NCBI RefSeq assembly: GCF_002188465.1
Contig: NZ_NINW01000046.1
Span: forward strand, 62,001 to 126,000
Origin: Pigmentiphaga sp. NML080357
GTDB lineage: Bacteria; Pseudomonadota; Gammaproteobacteria; Burkholderiales; Burkholderiaceae_B
Length of the DNA stretch: 64,000 nt
Direction: 5' to 3'
Part shown: positions 47,986 through 60,657 of the stretch, piece by piece
Layout of the letters: each line of letters starts with the position of its first letter
Numbering within the stretch: the stretch's first letter is position 1
Translations under genes and position numbers: made by a program
Notes under the pieces: model-generated
Told to the model about the DNA's origin: nothing
The model's database searches: none
Seen by the model: only the letters and a program-made list of their open reading frames with translations

Positions 47986-49968
47986 ATGGCACTGGCCACC
48001 TCCCTTCCCTTGCGCACCGCACGCCCCACGATCTGGGCCATGGGCATCAGCCGGGTATCGCGCGCCTTCGCCGAGCTCACCCCCGCCTACGCCGGCCAGG
48101 CCGATTTCCGCATCGTCGACGAAGGCTTCGAGACCGCAGCCCGTTCCATCAACGAGGCGGCCAGGCAGGGCTTGGTCGACGCAGTAGTGGCGGGCGGTTC
48201 GAACGGCGCCTACCTGCGGCAGCACGTCGACGTGCCGGTCATCCTGATCAAGGTCACCGGATTCGACGTCATGCACGCGCTCACCACGGCCAAGCAGTTG
48301 TCGAACCGCCTGGCCCTGGTCACGCACGCTTCCACCTTTCCCGAGACCGAGGCCTTCAAGCAGGCCTTCGGGCTGGATTTCCCCAGCCACAGCTACGTCA
48401 CGACCGAGGACGCCGCCATGCAGGTCAAGGCGCTCAAGCGCGCCGGCATGGAGGTGATCGTCGGGCCGGGACTCGTATCGGACCTGGCCGAGCAGCAGGG
48501 CCTGGCGGGCGTCTTCCTTTATTCCAGCAACTCGATACGCGTCGCGCTGGAAGACGCCATCGAGGCAGCCCGGCTGGCGCGCATCGAGCAGCGCCGGCGC
48601 GAATACCTGAACACGGTGCTCTCCCATCTGAACGAAGGCGTGGCGGCGGTCGACGCCGAAGGCCGCATCCAGTCGCTGAACCCACCCATGGAGCGTCTGC
48701 TGGGCCTGCGGCGCGATCAGGTCATCGGACGACCGCTGGAAGAGGAAGCGCCGGCGATCTCGCTCGACGGTCCGCTGCGCCATGGCCAGAAAGAGCTGGA
48801 GACCATCCAGAAGGTCAACGACAAGGTTCTGATCCTGAATCGCATCCCGATCCAGAGCGGCGGCGAACTGCTGGGCGCGGTCGTGACGGCGCAGGACGCC
48901 AAGGCCATCCAGCGCGTGGACCGCAATCTGCGCACGGGCGCCACCGCGCGCCCGGCCGGCACGCGCTACGGGCTGGAAGACCTGCTGGGCGGTTCGGCCG
49001 CCATCCAGCGCGTACGCGAACTGGCCCGGCTCTACGCCGAAGTCAGCTCGACGGTGCTGATCGAGGGCGAAAGCGGGACCGGCAAGGAGGTCCTGGCGCA
49101 GGGCATGCACCGCGCCAGCCCGCGGCGCGACTTCCCTTTCGTCGCCATCAACTGCGCCGCCTTCCCCGAACCGCTGCTGGAAAGCGAACTGTTCGGCTAC
49201 GAGGAAGGCGCCTTCAGCGGCGCGCGCAAGGGCGGCAAGACCGGCCTGTTCGAAGCCGCGCACAATGGCACGATTTTCCTGGATGAGATCGGCGACATGC
49301 CGCTGGCGCTGCAGGTGCGCCTGCTGCGCGTGCTGCAGGAAAGGCAAGTGCTGCCCGTGGGCGCCCTGGAACCGGTGGCCGTCAACGTGCGGGTCATCGC
49401 CGCGACCCACCGCGATCTCCACGCGATGGTGCGCAGCGGCGAGTTTCGCCGCGACCTGTTCTACCGGATCAACATCCTGCGCATCGCCATGCCGCCCCTG
49501 CGCGAGCGGGACGGCGACGTCGAAGAACTGGCGGAAGTGCTCTATGCCCGGGCCCAGCGGCGGCTGGGCATCGCGCGGCCCGTGCGCCTGCCCGCCTTCG
49601 TCAAGGCGCTGTGCGCCAGTTACGCCTGGCCGGGCAATCTGCGCGAAATGGAGAACGTGCTCGAGCGCGTGGCCGTTTCACACGCCGGGCGCAAGATCAA
49701 CCGCAGGGAATTGGAGCTGGAACTGGAGATAACGGTGCCGGAGCTCTACGGCGCGACGGACGGCGATGCGCCGTCCGGGTCACCGGACGCTCCGCCCCTG
49801 GTTTCGCTCGACGAGGTGGCCCGGGCCAGCCAGGCCGCCCATGCCCGCCGCGTGCTTGAGGCATGCGGCGGCGATCGGGCCGCGGCATGCCGGATACTGG
49901 GTATCAGCCCCGCCACACTGTGGCGCAAGCTCAAGGACGGCAGGGGAGGACGGACAGGCTCCGCCTAG
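47986..49968 (+). CDS. prpR: Sigma-54-dependent propionate catabolism activator
   Basis: A 660-residue activator. Residues 1-190 form the PrpR_N sensor domain, believed to bind 2-methylcitrate. A PAS-like region (about 205-300) follows. The AAA+ domain (about 335-560) has Walker A GESGTGKE at 361-368 and the sigma-54-contacting loop, which reads GAFSGA (408-413) instead of the usual GAFTGA. The C-terminal Fis-type helix-turn-helix is at ~625-655 (AAACRILGISPATLWRKLK). It diverges from prpBCD and should activate their sigma-54 promoter. Confidence 0.94.
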   Translation: MALATSLPLRTARPTIWAMGISRVSRAFAELTPAYAGQADFRIVDEGFETAARSINEAARQGLVDAVVAGGSNGAYLRQHVDVPVILIKVTGFDVMHALTTAKQLSNRLALVTHASTFPETEAFKQAFGLDFPSHSYVTTEDAAMQVKALKRAGMEVIVGPGLVSDLAEQQGLAGVFLYSSNSIRVALEDAIEAARLARIEQRRREYLNTVLSHLNEGVAAVDAEGRIQSLNPPMERLLGLRRDQVIGRPLEEEAPAISLDGPLRHGQKELETIQKVNDKVLILNRIPIQSGGELLGAVVTAQDAKAIQRVDRNLRTGATARPAGTRYGLEDLLGGSAAIQRVRELARLYAEVSSTVLIEGESGTGKEVLAQGMHRASPRRDFPFVAINCAAFPEPLLESELFGYEEGAFSGARKGGKTGLFEAAHNGTIFLDEIGDMPLALQVRLLRVLQERQVLPVGALEPVAVNVRVIAATHRDLHAMVRSGEFRRDLFYRINILRIAMPPLRERDGDVEELAEVLYARAQRRLGIARPVRLPAFVKALCASYAWPGNLREMENVLERVAVSHAGRKINRRELELELEITVPELYGATDGDAPSGSPDAPPLVSLDEVARASQAAHARRVLEACGGDRAAACRILGISPATLWRKLKDGRGGRTGSA

Positions 49969-49988
49969 CGTCGCCCCGCCCGCCACGC

Positions 49989-51191
<1,203 letters not shown>

Positions 51192-51329
51192 GTCTCGCGG
51201 ATGGTTGTCAGAACAGGCGGAGTCCGGATCGGATGGCATTTCATGCCGCTACCCGGCCTCCTCCCGGCGTATTCCCTGCACGATATACGCATTCGCCTTT
51301 GGCGCCAAACGAGTTCTTTTCACTTATCT

Positions 51330-51344
51330 GTGCGTTCCACGCAC
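51330..51344. promoter_or_regulatory. LysR-type T-N11-A dyad between gcdH and LysR gene
   Basis: GTGCG-TTCCA-CGCAC is a perfect 5+5+5 inverted repeat with a T-N11-A core, 40 bp before the LysR start codon and 140 bp upstream of gcdH. This is the normal place for a LysR protein to control both divergent genes. Confidence 0.5.
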
Positions 51345-51384
51345 TTGGTAAAGTAGGGCCTGAGCACATTTCCCGGGGCAGACG

Positions 51385-52350
51385 ATGCGCCGCAAACTTC
51401 CCAGCACCGCCGCGCTCGCCGCTTTCGAAGCAGCCGCGCGCCATCAGAGCTTCACCAAGGCGGCAGCCGAACTGGCGCTGACCCAGAGCGCCGTCTGCCG
51501 CCAGATCGCCGGCCTCGAATCCTTCCTGGGCCTGAAGCTTTTCCGCCGCACGCGCCGGGGCGTTGCGCTGACCCAGGCCGGCCAGACCTACGGCGAGGTG
51601 GTCGCGCGCCGGCTGGACGAGGTCGAACGCGACACTCTGGATCTCATGGCCCGGCGCGGCGAAGGCGGCGTGCTGGAACTGGCGTCCGTGCCCACCTTCG
51701 CCACCCGCTGGCTCTTGCCGCGCCTGGGCGATTTCGAACGCCACGCTCCCAACATCGTGCTCAACATCACCCCCCAGAGCCGCCCCTTCCTGTTCGAGGG
51801 CACTCCCTTCGACGCCGCCATCTACGCGGGCGACGGCCCGTGGCCGGGCACGGAGGCGGTCTTCCTGATGCCCGAGAAACTGGTCCCCGTGTGCTCCCCC
51901 AGACTGCTGGGCGTGCGCAAGCGCATCATGCCCGAGCAGTTCTCCGCCTACCGGCTCCTGCAACAGAGCACCCGCCCCTATGCCTGGCGCCAATGGTTCG
52001 CGGCGCAGAACGTCAGCCACCCCCACGACCTCGGCGGCCCCCGGTACGAACTGTTCTCCATGCTGGTGGAAGCCGCCGTGCACGGCCAGGGCATCGCCCT
52101 CGTGCCGCGACTGCTTGCGGAACAGGAACTCGAGTCGGGCCGGCTGATCATCGCCTGCGAGCGGGAATCGGTGCGGGACAAGAACTATTACCTGGTCCTG
52201 CCGGAATGGAAAGCGGACCACGAGCCACTGCACCTGTTCGCGCAGTGGCTGGCCGGACAGGCGGCCGGCTACCGGGCACAACATGGGCTGGAAAGCGAGA
52301 CGCCGCCCTCCGCCACTCGTCGGCGAACGAGCGCCGCAACGCGGGTCTAG
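51385..52350 (+). CDS. LysR family regulator, GcvA/GcdR-like
   Basis: A 321-residue regulator with an N-terminal helix-turn-helix (FEAAARHQSFTKAAAELALTQ) and a LysR effector domain whose sequence (TFATRWLLPRLGDFERHAPNI) is typical of the GcvA-like branch. It is divergent from gcdH and probably activates it in response to glutarate or glutaryl-CoA, as described for GcdR-type proteins elsewhere. The last ~20 residues are Arg/Thr/Ala-rich and may be disordered. Confidence 0.9.
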   Translation: MRRKLPSTAALAAFEAAARHQSFTKAAAELALTQSAVCRQIAGLESFLGLKLFRRTRRGVALTQAGQTYGEVVARRLDEVERDTLDLMARRGEGGVLELASVPTFATRWLLPRLGDFERHAPNIVLNITPQSRPFLFEGTPFDAAIYAGDGPWPGTEAVFLMPEKLVPVCSPRLLGVRKRIMPEQFSAYRLLQQSTRPYAWRQWFAAQNVSHPHDLGGPRYELFSMLVEAAVHGQGIALVPRLLAEQELESGRLIIACERESVRDKNYYLVLPEWKADHEPLHLFAQWLAGQAAGYRAQHGLESETPPSATRRRTSAATRV

Positions 52351-52489
52351 GCCGCACTGACGAGGTAGACGAGGGGCAGTCCGGCGGGCGCCGTCCCGCC
52401 GGGCCGCGCGACCATCCCCGTTTTCACTACCGGCCCCGCACCGCCTTGCCTTCCCTGCCTAGACCCGGGAGATGACGCCACAAAAACAA

Positions 52490-52518
52490 AACCCCCTGGC
52501 CTCACGGCACAGGGGGTT
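52490..52518 (-). terminator. Rho-independent terminator of rpoD
   Basis: On the minus strand AACCCCCTG pairs with CAGGGGGTT across an 11-nt loop and is followed by TTGTTTTTG. It begins about 30 bp after the rpoD stop codon and closes the rpsU-yqeY-dnaG-rpoD block. Confidence 0.85.
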
Positions 52519-52546
52519 GAAACATCATGGCGTAGGGTGGGCTTGC

Positions 52547-54937
<2,391 letters not shown>

Positions 54938-55250
54938 GGTCGGTCAACCACTCCTAATATTTCATCTGGCGGCCGGATCACCCGGCCCCACCCTTGTCCG
55001 GCGCCAAACGGCACCGTTTTCGGCCGCCGCCCGGGTACAGGCGGCGCTCGAACCACTCGGCCTCGTTCATCACGGCTTCCCGGGGGACGCCGCAAGGCCG
55101 CCATCCCCGGGAAGGCCGATCCGCCCGGCCGTCGCACGCGGGCGTCCGCATCACACGGGCGCTATCCGATGCGATGGACGAAGCCATCGTTACAAACCTA
55201 TACCAGAAAACCGGGGGAAAAGGTCCGCTATCAGACCTGCGGTAAACCTT
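54938..55250. other. Gap between dnaG and rpoD with GC-rich hairpin
   Basis: This 313-bp gap has no supported gene. Its main feature is a strong inverted repeat, CTTCCCGGGG (55076-55085) with CCCCGGGAAG (55105-55114), around a 19-nt loop that can itself pair in part. There is no T run, so it is not a simple terminator. In the E. coli equivalent operon the dnaG-rpoD gap is an RNA processing site; a similar role is possible here. I found no convincing separate rpoD promoter by eye. Confidence 0.5.
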
Positions 55251-57263
55251 CTATTCTACCACCCTCGGCTTCTTCAACTCTAGGATTCTTTCCGTCAAGG
55301 CCAGATATCTGGCCTTGTCCTGCGCATCTTTCAGGCCTGAAGCGGCCAGCTTTTGCTGTTCAGCGCTGACGGCATGCAACTCGACCATGCGCAACGCGTC
55401 GCGCAGCTCGCTGTCGGGATCGGGCAGCTCTTCTTCATAAATGGTGGCCGTCGAGGCCATTACAAGAGTCTGCGCCAGATCGCTGCCTTCGGCAGCCTGC
55501 AGCAAGGCGCCCGCATGTTGCGCGCCCGTGCTGCGCACCAGCGCCAGCAGCGCCCGGACCGATTCGTAACCTTGGTTGGCCTCCAGCAAACGTTCGGCAT
55601 CGTCGCCTATGTGCCGGACCAGGCCGGGATGCGCCAGCAGCAGCTGGAGCAGGCGTCCGGCGATGGGAGTCACCCTGGGGCGCGGCCCGGCGTATCCTTG
55701 GGGCCGTTCGTCTCCGTAGCGGCCGTTGCGGTCCCGAAAACGCCCGCTCTTGAAGCGTCCCGGCCGGAAGCCGCCGCCATGCCCGGGCCCCTCGGATCTT
55801 TCATGGAAATCGGGGGCCGGCTCGTAAAAATGGTCGTCAGGCGGCTCGTGGTCGGGAACCCAGGGGGGGTCTTCGGCACTGCCTTGTACGCCATTAGACT
55901 CAGAGCGGGCCGGAACCGGCGAAGTTCCCCGCATTTGCGCGGGCGTCTGCACCAGGGGGCCGCTGGGGGTATCCTGCAGCGGCACGAGCTGGGCGAGCTC
56001 ATCCGTGGTCAGGCGTGTCAGCTGCGCCAGTTCCCGCTGCACCTGCATGCGCAACGCGCCGGCCGGCATGGCCTGCAGCAAAGGCCGGGCATCATGCACG
56101 CAGCGTGCCCGCCCCTCCGCTTCCTCCATGGGATGGCGCTCGGCGAGTTCGCCAAGCATGAACTGCGACAGCGGCATGGCTTCGCGCAATGCCTTCCTGA
56201 AGCTCTCGGCGCCGAATTCCCGCACGTACGAGTCGGGATCGTGGTCGTCCGGCAGGAACAGGAAGCGGATCGAGATGTCGTCGCGCAGGAGCGGCAGGCA
56301 GGCCTCCAGCGCGCGCCAGGCGGCCTTGCGCCCGGCCTTGTCGCCGTCGAAGCTGAAAATCACGCTGTCGCTCGCCCGCAGGAGCTTCTGCACGTGCACC
56401 GGCGTGGTCGCGGTGCCCAGCGTCGCCACGGCGCATTCGATGCCCAGCTGGGCCAGGGCCACGACGTCCATGTAGCCCTCCACGACCACCACCATGCCTT
56501 CCTTGCGGATGGCCTGGCGCGCCTCCCAGAGGCCGTAGAGCTCCGACCCCTTGGAGAAGATGGGCGTTTCGGGCGAATTCAGGTACTTGGGCTCGCCCTT
56601 GCCGATGATGCGGCCGCCGAAGCCGATCAAGTGGCCACGGGCGTTGCGGATCGGGAACGTGATCCGCTCGCGGAAGCGGTCGTAGCGGCGCCCGTCCTCG
56701 CTCTGGATCACCAGGCCGGCCTCCACCAGCAGCGGATCGTCATAGCTGGGCAGCACGGCAGCAAGGCCCTGGCGCTCGGCGCCGGCCCAGCCGAGCCCGA
56801 AGCGGGCGGCGATCTCGCCCGACACGCCGCGCCCTTTCAGATAGGCAACCGCCGCCGCGGCACCGCGCAGCTGCTGCCGATACCAGGTGTTGGCCGTCTC
56901 CAGCACCTGGCTGTGGCGCGACACCATGGCCTCGCGCTGCTGCCGCGCAGCGCGCTGGCGGGGGCTGCGCTCCTCTTCGGGCACCTGCATGCCGACCATG
57001 CCGGCGAGGCTGCGCACCGCCTCCGGGAAGCCCGCGCCCGTATGCTCCATCAGGAAGCGGATGGCGGTGCCGTGGGCGCCGCAGCCGAAGCAATGGTAGA
57101 ACTGCTTGGTAGGACTGACGGTGAAAGACGGCGTCTTTTCGCCGTGAAAAGGGCACAATCCGAGCAGATTGGCCCCTGCCTTGCGCAGCTGGACATGCTG
57201 GCCCACCACGTCGACGATGTCGACCCGGGCCAGCAGATCCTGGATGAATGACTCGGGAATCAT
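55251..57263 (-). CDS. dnaG: DNA primase
   Basis: A 670-residue primase. The N-terminal zinc-binding domain has LCPFHGEKTPSF and HCFGCGAHG (about residues 38-65). The TOPRIM catalytic core has VVVEGYMDVVALAQLG and FSFDGDKAGRKAAWRA (about 255-320). The C-terminal helicase-binding domain follows a low-complexity Gly/Arg/Pro linker (about 430-530) that is longer than in E. coli. It makes RNA primers at the replication fork. It is in the classical block with yqeY, rpsU and rpoD. Confidence 0.97.
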   Translation of the reverse strand: MIPESFIQDLLARVDIVDVVGQHVQLRKAGANLLGLCPFHGEKTPSFTVSPTKQFYHCFGCGAHGTAIRFLMEHTGAGFPEAVRSLAGMVGMQVPEEERSPRQRAARQQREAMVSRHSQVLETANTWYRQQLRGAAAAVAYLKGRGVSGEIAARFGLGWAGAERQGLAAVLPSYDDPLLVEAGLVIQSEDGRRYDRFRERITFPIRNARGHLIGFGGRIIGKGEPKYLNSPETPIFSKGSELYGLWEARQAIRKEGMVVVVEGYMDVVALAQLGIECAVATLGTATTPVHVQKLLRASDSVIFSFDGDKAGRKAAWRALEACLPLLRDDISIRFLFLPDDHDPDSYVREFGAESFRKALREAMPLSQFMLGELAERHPMEEAEGRARCVHDARPLLQAMPAGALRMQVQRELAQLTRLTTDELAQLVPLQDTPSGPLVQTPAQMRGTSPVPARSESNGVQGSAEDPPWVPDHEPPDDHFYEPAPDFHERSEGPGHGGGFRPGRFKSGRFRDRNGRYGDERPQGYAGPRPRVTPIAGRLLQLLLAHPGLVRHIGDDAERLLEANQGYESVRALLALVRSTGAQHAGALLQAAEGSDLAQTLVMASTATIYEEELPDPDSELRDALRMVELHAVSAEQQKLAASGLKDAQDKARYLALTERILELKKPRVVE

Positions 57264-57295
57264 GCGCGCAGGGCGGGGGAGGAACGCCTCGCGGC

Positions 57296-57757
57296 TCAGC
57301 CCAGGCGGGCCTTGATCAGCTTCGACACCTCGGCCATGTCGGCGCGGCCGGCCAGCTTGGGCTTGACCAGCCCCATGACCTTGCCCATGGCCGCCCCGCC
57401 GGTCACGCCCTGGGCCGAAACCTCGGCCACCGCGGCCGCCACGACGGCGGCGATTTCCTCCTCGGAAGCGGCCTGGGGCAGGAACTCCTGCAGCACGGCC
57501 ATCTCGGCGCGCTCCTGGGCGGCGGATTCCGTGCGCCCGGCCTGCTCGAACGACGCGATGGACTCGCGGCGCTGCTTCACCTGCTTTTCGACGATGGCGA
57601 CGATGTCGGCGTCCCCCAGGTCGCGGCGCTCGTCGACTTCCTTCTGCTTGATGGCGGCAGCCAGCAGGCGCAGCGTGCCGAGGCGCTCGGTGGCCTTGGC
57701 GCGCATGGCGCTCTTGATTTCATCGGACAGGCGGGCTTTGAGGGTATCTGCAGTCAT
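57296..57757 (-). CDS. yqeY: GatB/YqeY domain protein
   Basis: A 153-residue all-helical protein of the YqeY family, similar to the tail domain of the amidotransferase subunit GatB that contacts tRNA. Motifs: MRAKATERLGTLRLLAAAIK, FLPQAASEEEI, GAAMGKVMGLVKPKLAGRAD. Its role alone is not settled. I chose the ATG at 57757 (MTADTLKARLSDEIK), which gives the normal length; upstream in-frame ATGs add a non-homologous tail. It lies between rpsU and dnaG, as in many proteobacteria. Confidence 0.92.
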   Translation of the reverse strand: MTADTLKARLSDEIKSAMRAKATERLGTLRLLAAAIKQKEVDERRDLGDADIVAIVEKQVKQRRESIASFEQAGRTESAAQERAEMAVLQEFLPQAASEEEIAAVVAAAVAEVSAQGVTGGAAMGKVMGLVKPKLAGRADMAEVSKLIKARLG

Positions 57758-57917
57758 GAGCATTCCGCGGTGTGAGGGTTCGGACGTCGCGGGCGGACGC
57801 CGAAAAATGAAGAATAACGGCAAAAACGCCAAAAGCCGCCCGGCTGGCGCCGTAGCGGCTCTGACAACTCTGCGAAACTACCGGAAAGCTTACATCGCGC
57901 ACGCGGCGCGGCAGCAA

Positions 57918-58130
57918 TCAGTACAGGCGCTTGGGCAGTTGCTGGCTGCGGATGCGCTTGTAGTGGCGCTTGACGGCAGCAGCGTGCTTGCGCTTGCGCT
58001 CGGCCGTGGGCTTTTCGTAAAACTCGCGCGAGCGCAGTTCGGTCAGCAAGCCAGTCTTTTCAATGGTGCGCTTGAAACGACGCAGGGCGACCTCAAACGG
58101 CTCATTTTCTTTAACGCGAATTGTCGGCAT
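57918..58130 (-). CDS. rpsU: 30S ribosomal protein bS21
   Basis: A 70-residue basic protein: [20 protein letters not shown] at the N-terminus and a basic C-terminal helix ending [13 protein letters not shown]. bS21 helps the 30S subunit engage natural mRNAs. It is the first gene of the rpsU-yqeY-dnaG-rpoD block and has a good sigma-70 promoter upstream. The gap to yqeY is 160 bp, long enough for a regulatory leader. Confidence 0.96.
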   Translation of the reverse strand: MPTIRVKENEPFEVALRRFKRTIEKTGLLTELRSREFYEKPTAERKRKHAAAVKRHYKRIRSQQLPKRLY

Positions 58131-58173
58131 GTAACGATTGCCTCGGGGTTGCTAGGGGTTAATCAAGCCTGCC

Positions 58174-58203
58174 AATATAGCAGATCCCGCGCCAACTTGC
58201 CAA
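58174..58203 (-). promoter_or_regulatory. Sigma-70 promoter of rpsU
   Basis: On the minus strand TTGGCA (58203-58198), an 18-bp spacer and TATATT (58179-58174) each match the consensus hexamers at five of six bases. Transcription would start near 58167, giving a leader of about 37 nt before the rpsU start. Confidence 0.65.
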
Positions 58204-58277
58204 TGCTTCTGCGGCCTCGGTGCTACACTGCCCGCTAGGGTTAACTCGCATCATAATCGCGTCCACGCTCATTTTCC

Positions 58278-59306
58278 ATGATCGTCCTCGGCTTTGAAAG
58301 TTCCTGCGATGAAACCGGCGTGGCCGTGGTCAGCACCGAGCGCGGGCTCCTCGCCCATGCCTTGCACTCCCAGGTGGAGATGCACCAGGACTATGGCGGC
58401 GTCGTCCCGGAACTGGCTTCGCGCGACCACGTGCGGCGGGTACTTCCCCTGACGCGCCAGGCGCTCGACGCCGCGGGCCTGGCCCTGGAAGACGTCGACG
58501 CCATTGCGTACACCGCCGGGCCGGGCCTGGCCGGGGCGCTGCTGGTGGGCGCCAGCGTGGCGCAGGCCATCGCCTGGGCGCGCGACCTGCCCTCCATCGC
58601 CATCCACCACCTGGAAGGCCATCTGCTCTCGCCGCTGCTGGCCACGCCGCGCCCGGAGTTTCCCTTCGTCGCGCTGCTGGTATCCGGCGGACACACCCAG
58701 TTGATGCGGGTGGATGGCGTCGGCCGCTATGCGCTGCTGGGCGAGACCCTGGACGACGCCGCCGGCGAGGCCTTCGACAAGACCGCCAAGCTGCTCGGCC
58801 TGGGCTACCCCGGCGGGCCGGCGCTCTCCCGGCTGGCCGAATCCGGACATGCCGAGCGCTTCGACCTGCCCCGCCCCAAGCTGCACAGCCCCGACCTCGA
58901 CTTCAGCTTCAGCGGGCTCAAGACGGCCGTGCTCACCCGCATGAGGAACCTCGAACCGGACGACGCGCAGGCCCGCGCCGACCTGGCCGCGGCCACGCAG
59001 GACGCCATCGTGTCGGTGCTGGTCGCCAAGTCCGTCAAGGCGCTCGAGGCCACCGGGCTGAAACGGCTGGTCATCGCCGGCGGCGTGGGCGCCAACAAGC
59101 TGCTGCGCGAACGGTTGGCCGCCCGGCTCGAGCGCCTGGGAGCCCAAGCCTTCTTCCCGCCACTGGAATTGTGCACCGACAACGGCGCCATGATCGCCTT
59201 CGCCGCCGCCCTGCGCCTGCAAGCCGGCCTGGCCGACCCCGCCGAGCGCCACAGCGGCTTTACGGTCCAGCCGCGATGGGAGCTGGGTTCCCCTCCTACG
59301 CGCTAG
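58278..59306 (+). CDS. tsaD: tRNA N6-threonylcarbamoyladenosine transferase
   Basis: A 342-residue ASKHA-fold enzyme that transfers the threonylcarbamoyl group to A37 of ANN-decoding tRNAs, together with TsaB and TsaE. The N-terminal [13 protein letters not shown] and the metal-binding histidines in IHHLEGH (about residues 113-119) are intact. The nucleotide-binding stretch LVSGGHTQL and C-terminal [14 protein letters not shown] are also present. It is divergent from rpsU, the usual arrangement in gamma- and betaproteobacteria. Confidence 0.97.
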   Translation: MIVLGFESSCDETGVAVVSTERGLLAHALHSQVEMHQDYGGVVPELASRDHVRRVLPLTRQALDAAGLALEDVDAIAYTAGPGLAGALLVGASVAQAIAWARDLPSIAIHHLEGHLLSPLLATPRPEFPFVALLVSGGHTQLMRVDGVGRYALLGETLDDAAGEAFDKTAKLLGLGYPGGPALSRLAESGHAERFDLPRPKLHSPDLDFSFSGLKTAVLTRMRNLEPDDAQARADLAAATQDAIVSVLVAKSVKALEATGLKRLVIAGGVGANKLLRERLAARLERLGAQAFFPPLELCTDNGAMIAFAAALRLQAGLADPAERHSGFTVQPRWELGSPPTR

Positions 59307-59359
59307 GGAGGCCCCCCCCTTTTCGGCCTGCGGCCGCTCCCCCTCAAGGGGAGGGCGGC
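59307..59359. repeat. GC-rich palindromic element between tsaD and plsY
   Basis: The element fills the gap between these convergent genes and runs into the plsY stop region. It contains CGGCCTGCGGCCG and the hairpin CTCCCC-CTCAA-GGGGAG (59337-59353). The TCAAGGGG core is shared with the 54-bp repeat units at 17401-17562. It may serve as a two-way terminator. Confidence 0.6.
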
Positions 59360-59970
59360 TTATGGCCTATTCGGCTTTCCTTGCCGGCCAGGAGATTCGC
59401 GATGTTCTTCTGGTGGCGGTAGAGCAGCAAGAGCGCCATGATGCCAATGGCCGTGCCGATGCGGGCGTCGGCGGTCCAGGCCACGCCGTGGCCGAATACG
59501 TAGTAGATGGGAGCGAAGATGGCGGCGACGATGGCGGCGAGGGAGGAATAGCGGAAGAACACGGCGACGATCAGCCAGGTGGCCAGGGTTGCCACGCCCA
59601 GCCATGGCTGCAGTCCGATCAGCACGCCCAGCGCCGTGGCCACGCCTTTGCCGCCCTTGAAGCGGAAGAACACCGGATAGAGATGGCCGAGGAATACCGC
59701 CAGCGCGACTACCGCGATGGTGGTCTCGCCCATGCCGAGCCGCGGTGCATAGACCTGGGCCAGCCATACCGCGAGCCAGCCCTTGAAGGCGTCCCCCACC
59801 AGGGTGATGACGGCAGCGGCCTTGCTGCCCGAGCGCAGGACATTGGTGGCCCCGGGATTCTTGGAGCCGTAGGTGCGCGGGTCGGCGAGCCCCATGACGC
59901 GGCTGACGATGACGGCAAACGATATGGAGCCGATCAGGTAGGCGACGACGGCGGCGGCAATGGTGATCAT
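59344..59970 (-). CDS. plsY: Glycerol-3-phosphate acyltransferase PlsY
   Basis: A 208-residue inner-membrane enzyme that uses acyl-phosphate to acylate glycerol-3-phosphate, the first step of phospholipid synthesis. It has about five helices and the three conserved loops: [11 protein letters not shown] with [35 protein letters not shown], and the C-terminal [18 protein letters not shown]. The length is normal. It converges on tsaD with a palindromic element in between. Confidence 0.95.
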   Translation of the reverse strand: MITIAAAVVAYLIGSISFAVIVSRVMGLADPRTYGSKNPGATNVLRSGSKAAAVITLVGDAFKGWLAVWLAQVYAPRLGMGETTIAVVALAVFLGHLYPVFFRFKGGKGVATALGVLIGLQPWLGVATLATWLIVAVFFRYSSLAAIVAAIFAPIYYVFGHGVAWTADARIGTAIGIMALLLLYRHQKNIANLLAGKESRIGHKPPSP

Positions 59971-60133
59971 GGAAAGGGAATCCTCGGGCCAGTGTGGCCA
60001 CGGTGCAATGACAAAGGCATGACAGCCGGCGATTCTACCGGTTGGCCATCATGCTGTCCCGCGGCGGCGCGAGCGGCGCCTGGCCATGATCGCGGGCACG
60101 CATGACAGGAAGGCGGGCGCCTCGGTTCCGGCG

Positions 60134-60619
60134 TCAGAGCGCCGCCGACACGGGAACGGCGCGCAGCAGGCGCACCAGCTCGCGCGGATCGATGCCGACC
60201 AGGTAGCCGCGCTTGCCGCCGTTGATGAATATGCGCGGCAGTTCGAGCACGCTGGCCTCGACGTAGACCGGCATGGCCTTGCGCGTACCGAACGGCGACG
60301 TGCCGCCGACCAGGTAGCCGGAATGGCGCTGCGCGACTTCGGGCTTGCACGGCGCCACCTTCTTCGCGCCGATCTGGCGGGCCAGGTTCTTGGTGGACAC
60401 TTCGCGGTCCCCGTGCATGAGGATCACCAGCGGCCTGGCCTCCTCGTCCTCCATGATCAGGGTCTTGACCACGGCATGCTCGTCCTCGCCCAGTTGGCGC
60501 GCCGATTCGGCGGTGCCGCCATGCTCCACGTACTCGTAGGCATGCTCGGTAAAAGCCACGCCGTGCTTGCGCAGGAATTGCGTCGCGGGTGTCTCGGAAA
60601 CGTGCTTGGATTTGCTCAT
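60134..60619 (-). CDS. ybaK: Cys-tRNA(Pro)/Cys-tRNA(Cys) deacylase YbaK
   Basis: A 161-residue YbaK/EbsC-type editing protein that hydrolyses mischarged Cys-tRNA(Pro) in trans. The conserved pattern QLGEDEHAVVKTLIM (with the catalytic lysine), KVAPCKPEVAQRHSGYLVGG and the C-terminal GGKRGYLVGIDPRELVRLL is present. The length is normal. It lies 39 bp downstream of xerD? In transcription order xerD precedes it on the same strand (38-bp gap), so co-transcription is possible. Confidence 0.93.
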   Translation of the reverse strand: MSKSKHVSETPATQFLRKHGVAFTEHAYEYVEHGGTAESARQLGEDEHAVVKTLIMEDEEARPLVILMHGDREVSTKNLARQIGAKKVAPCKPEVAQRHSGYLVGGTSPFGTRKAMPVYVEASVLELPRIFINGGKRGYLVGIDPRELVRLLRAVPVSAAL

Positions 60620-60657
60620 GTGCTTCGCCGGCGCGGCCGGCCCGGTGAAATGCGCGG

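Noticed and set aside
54978-55187. Small gene between dnaG and rpoD
   Set aside because: The frame is Arg/Gly/Pro-rich, overlaps the hairpin and has no ribosome binding site or recognisable family.
58150-58247. Further copies of the GGGTAAACC-type promoter motif near tsaD/rpsU
   Set aside because: CTAGGGTTAAC and CTAGGGGTTAA resemble the motif shared by the IclR operons but lack its second half and the -10 spacing.
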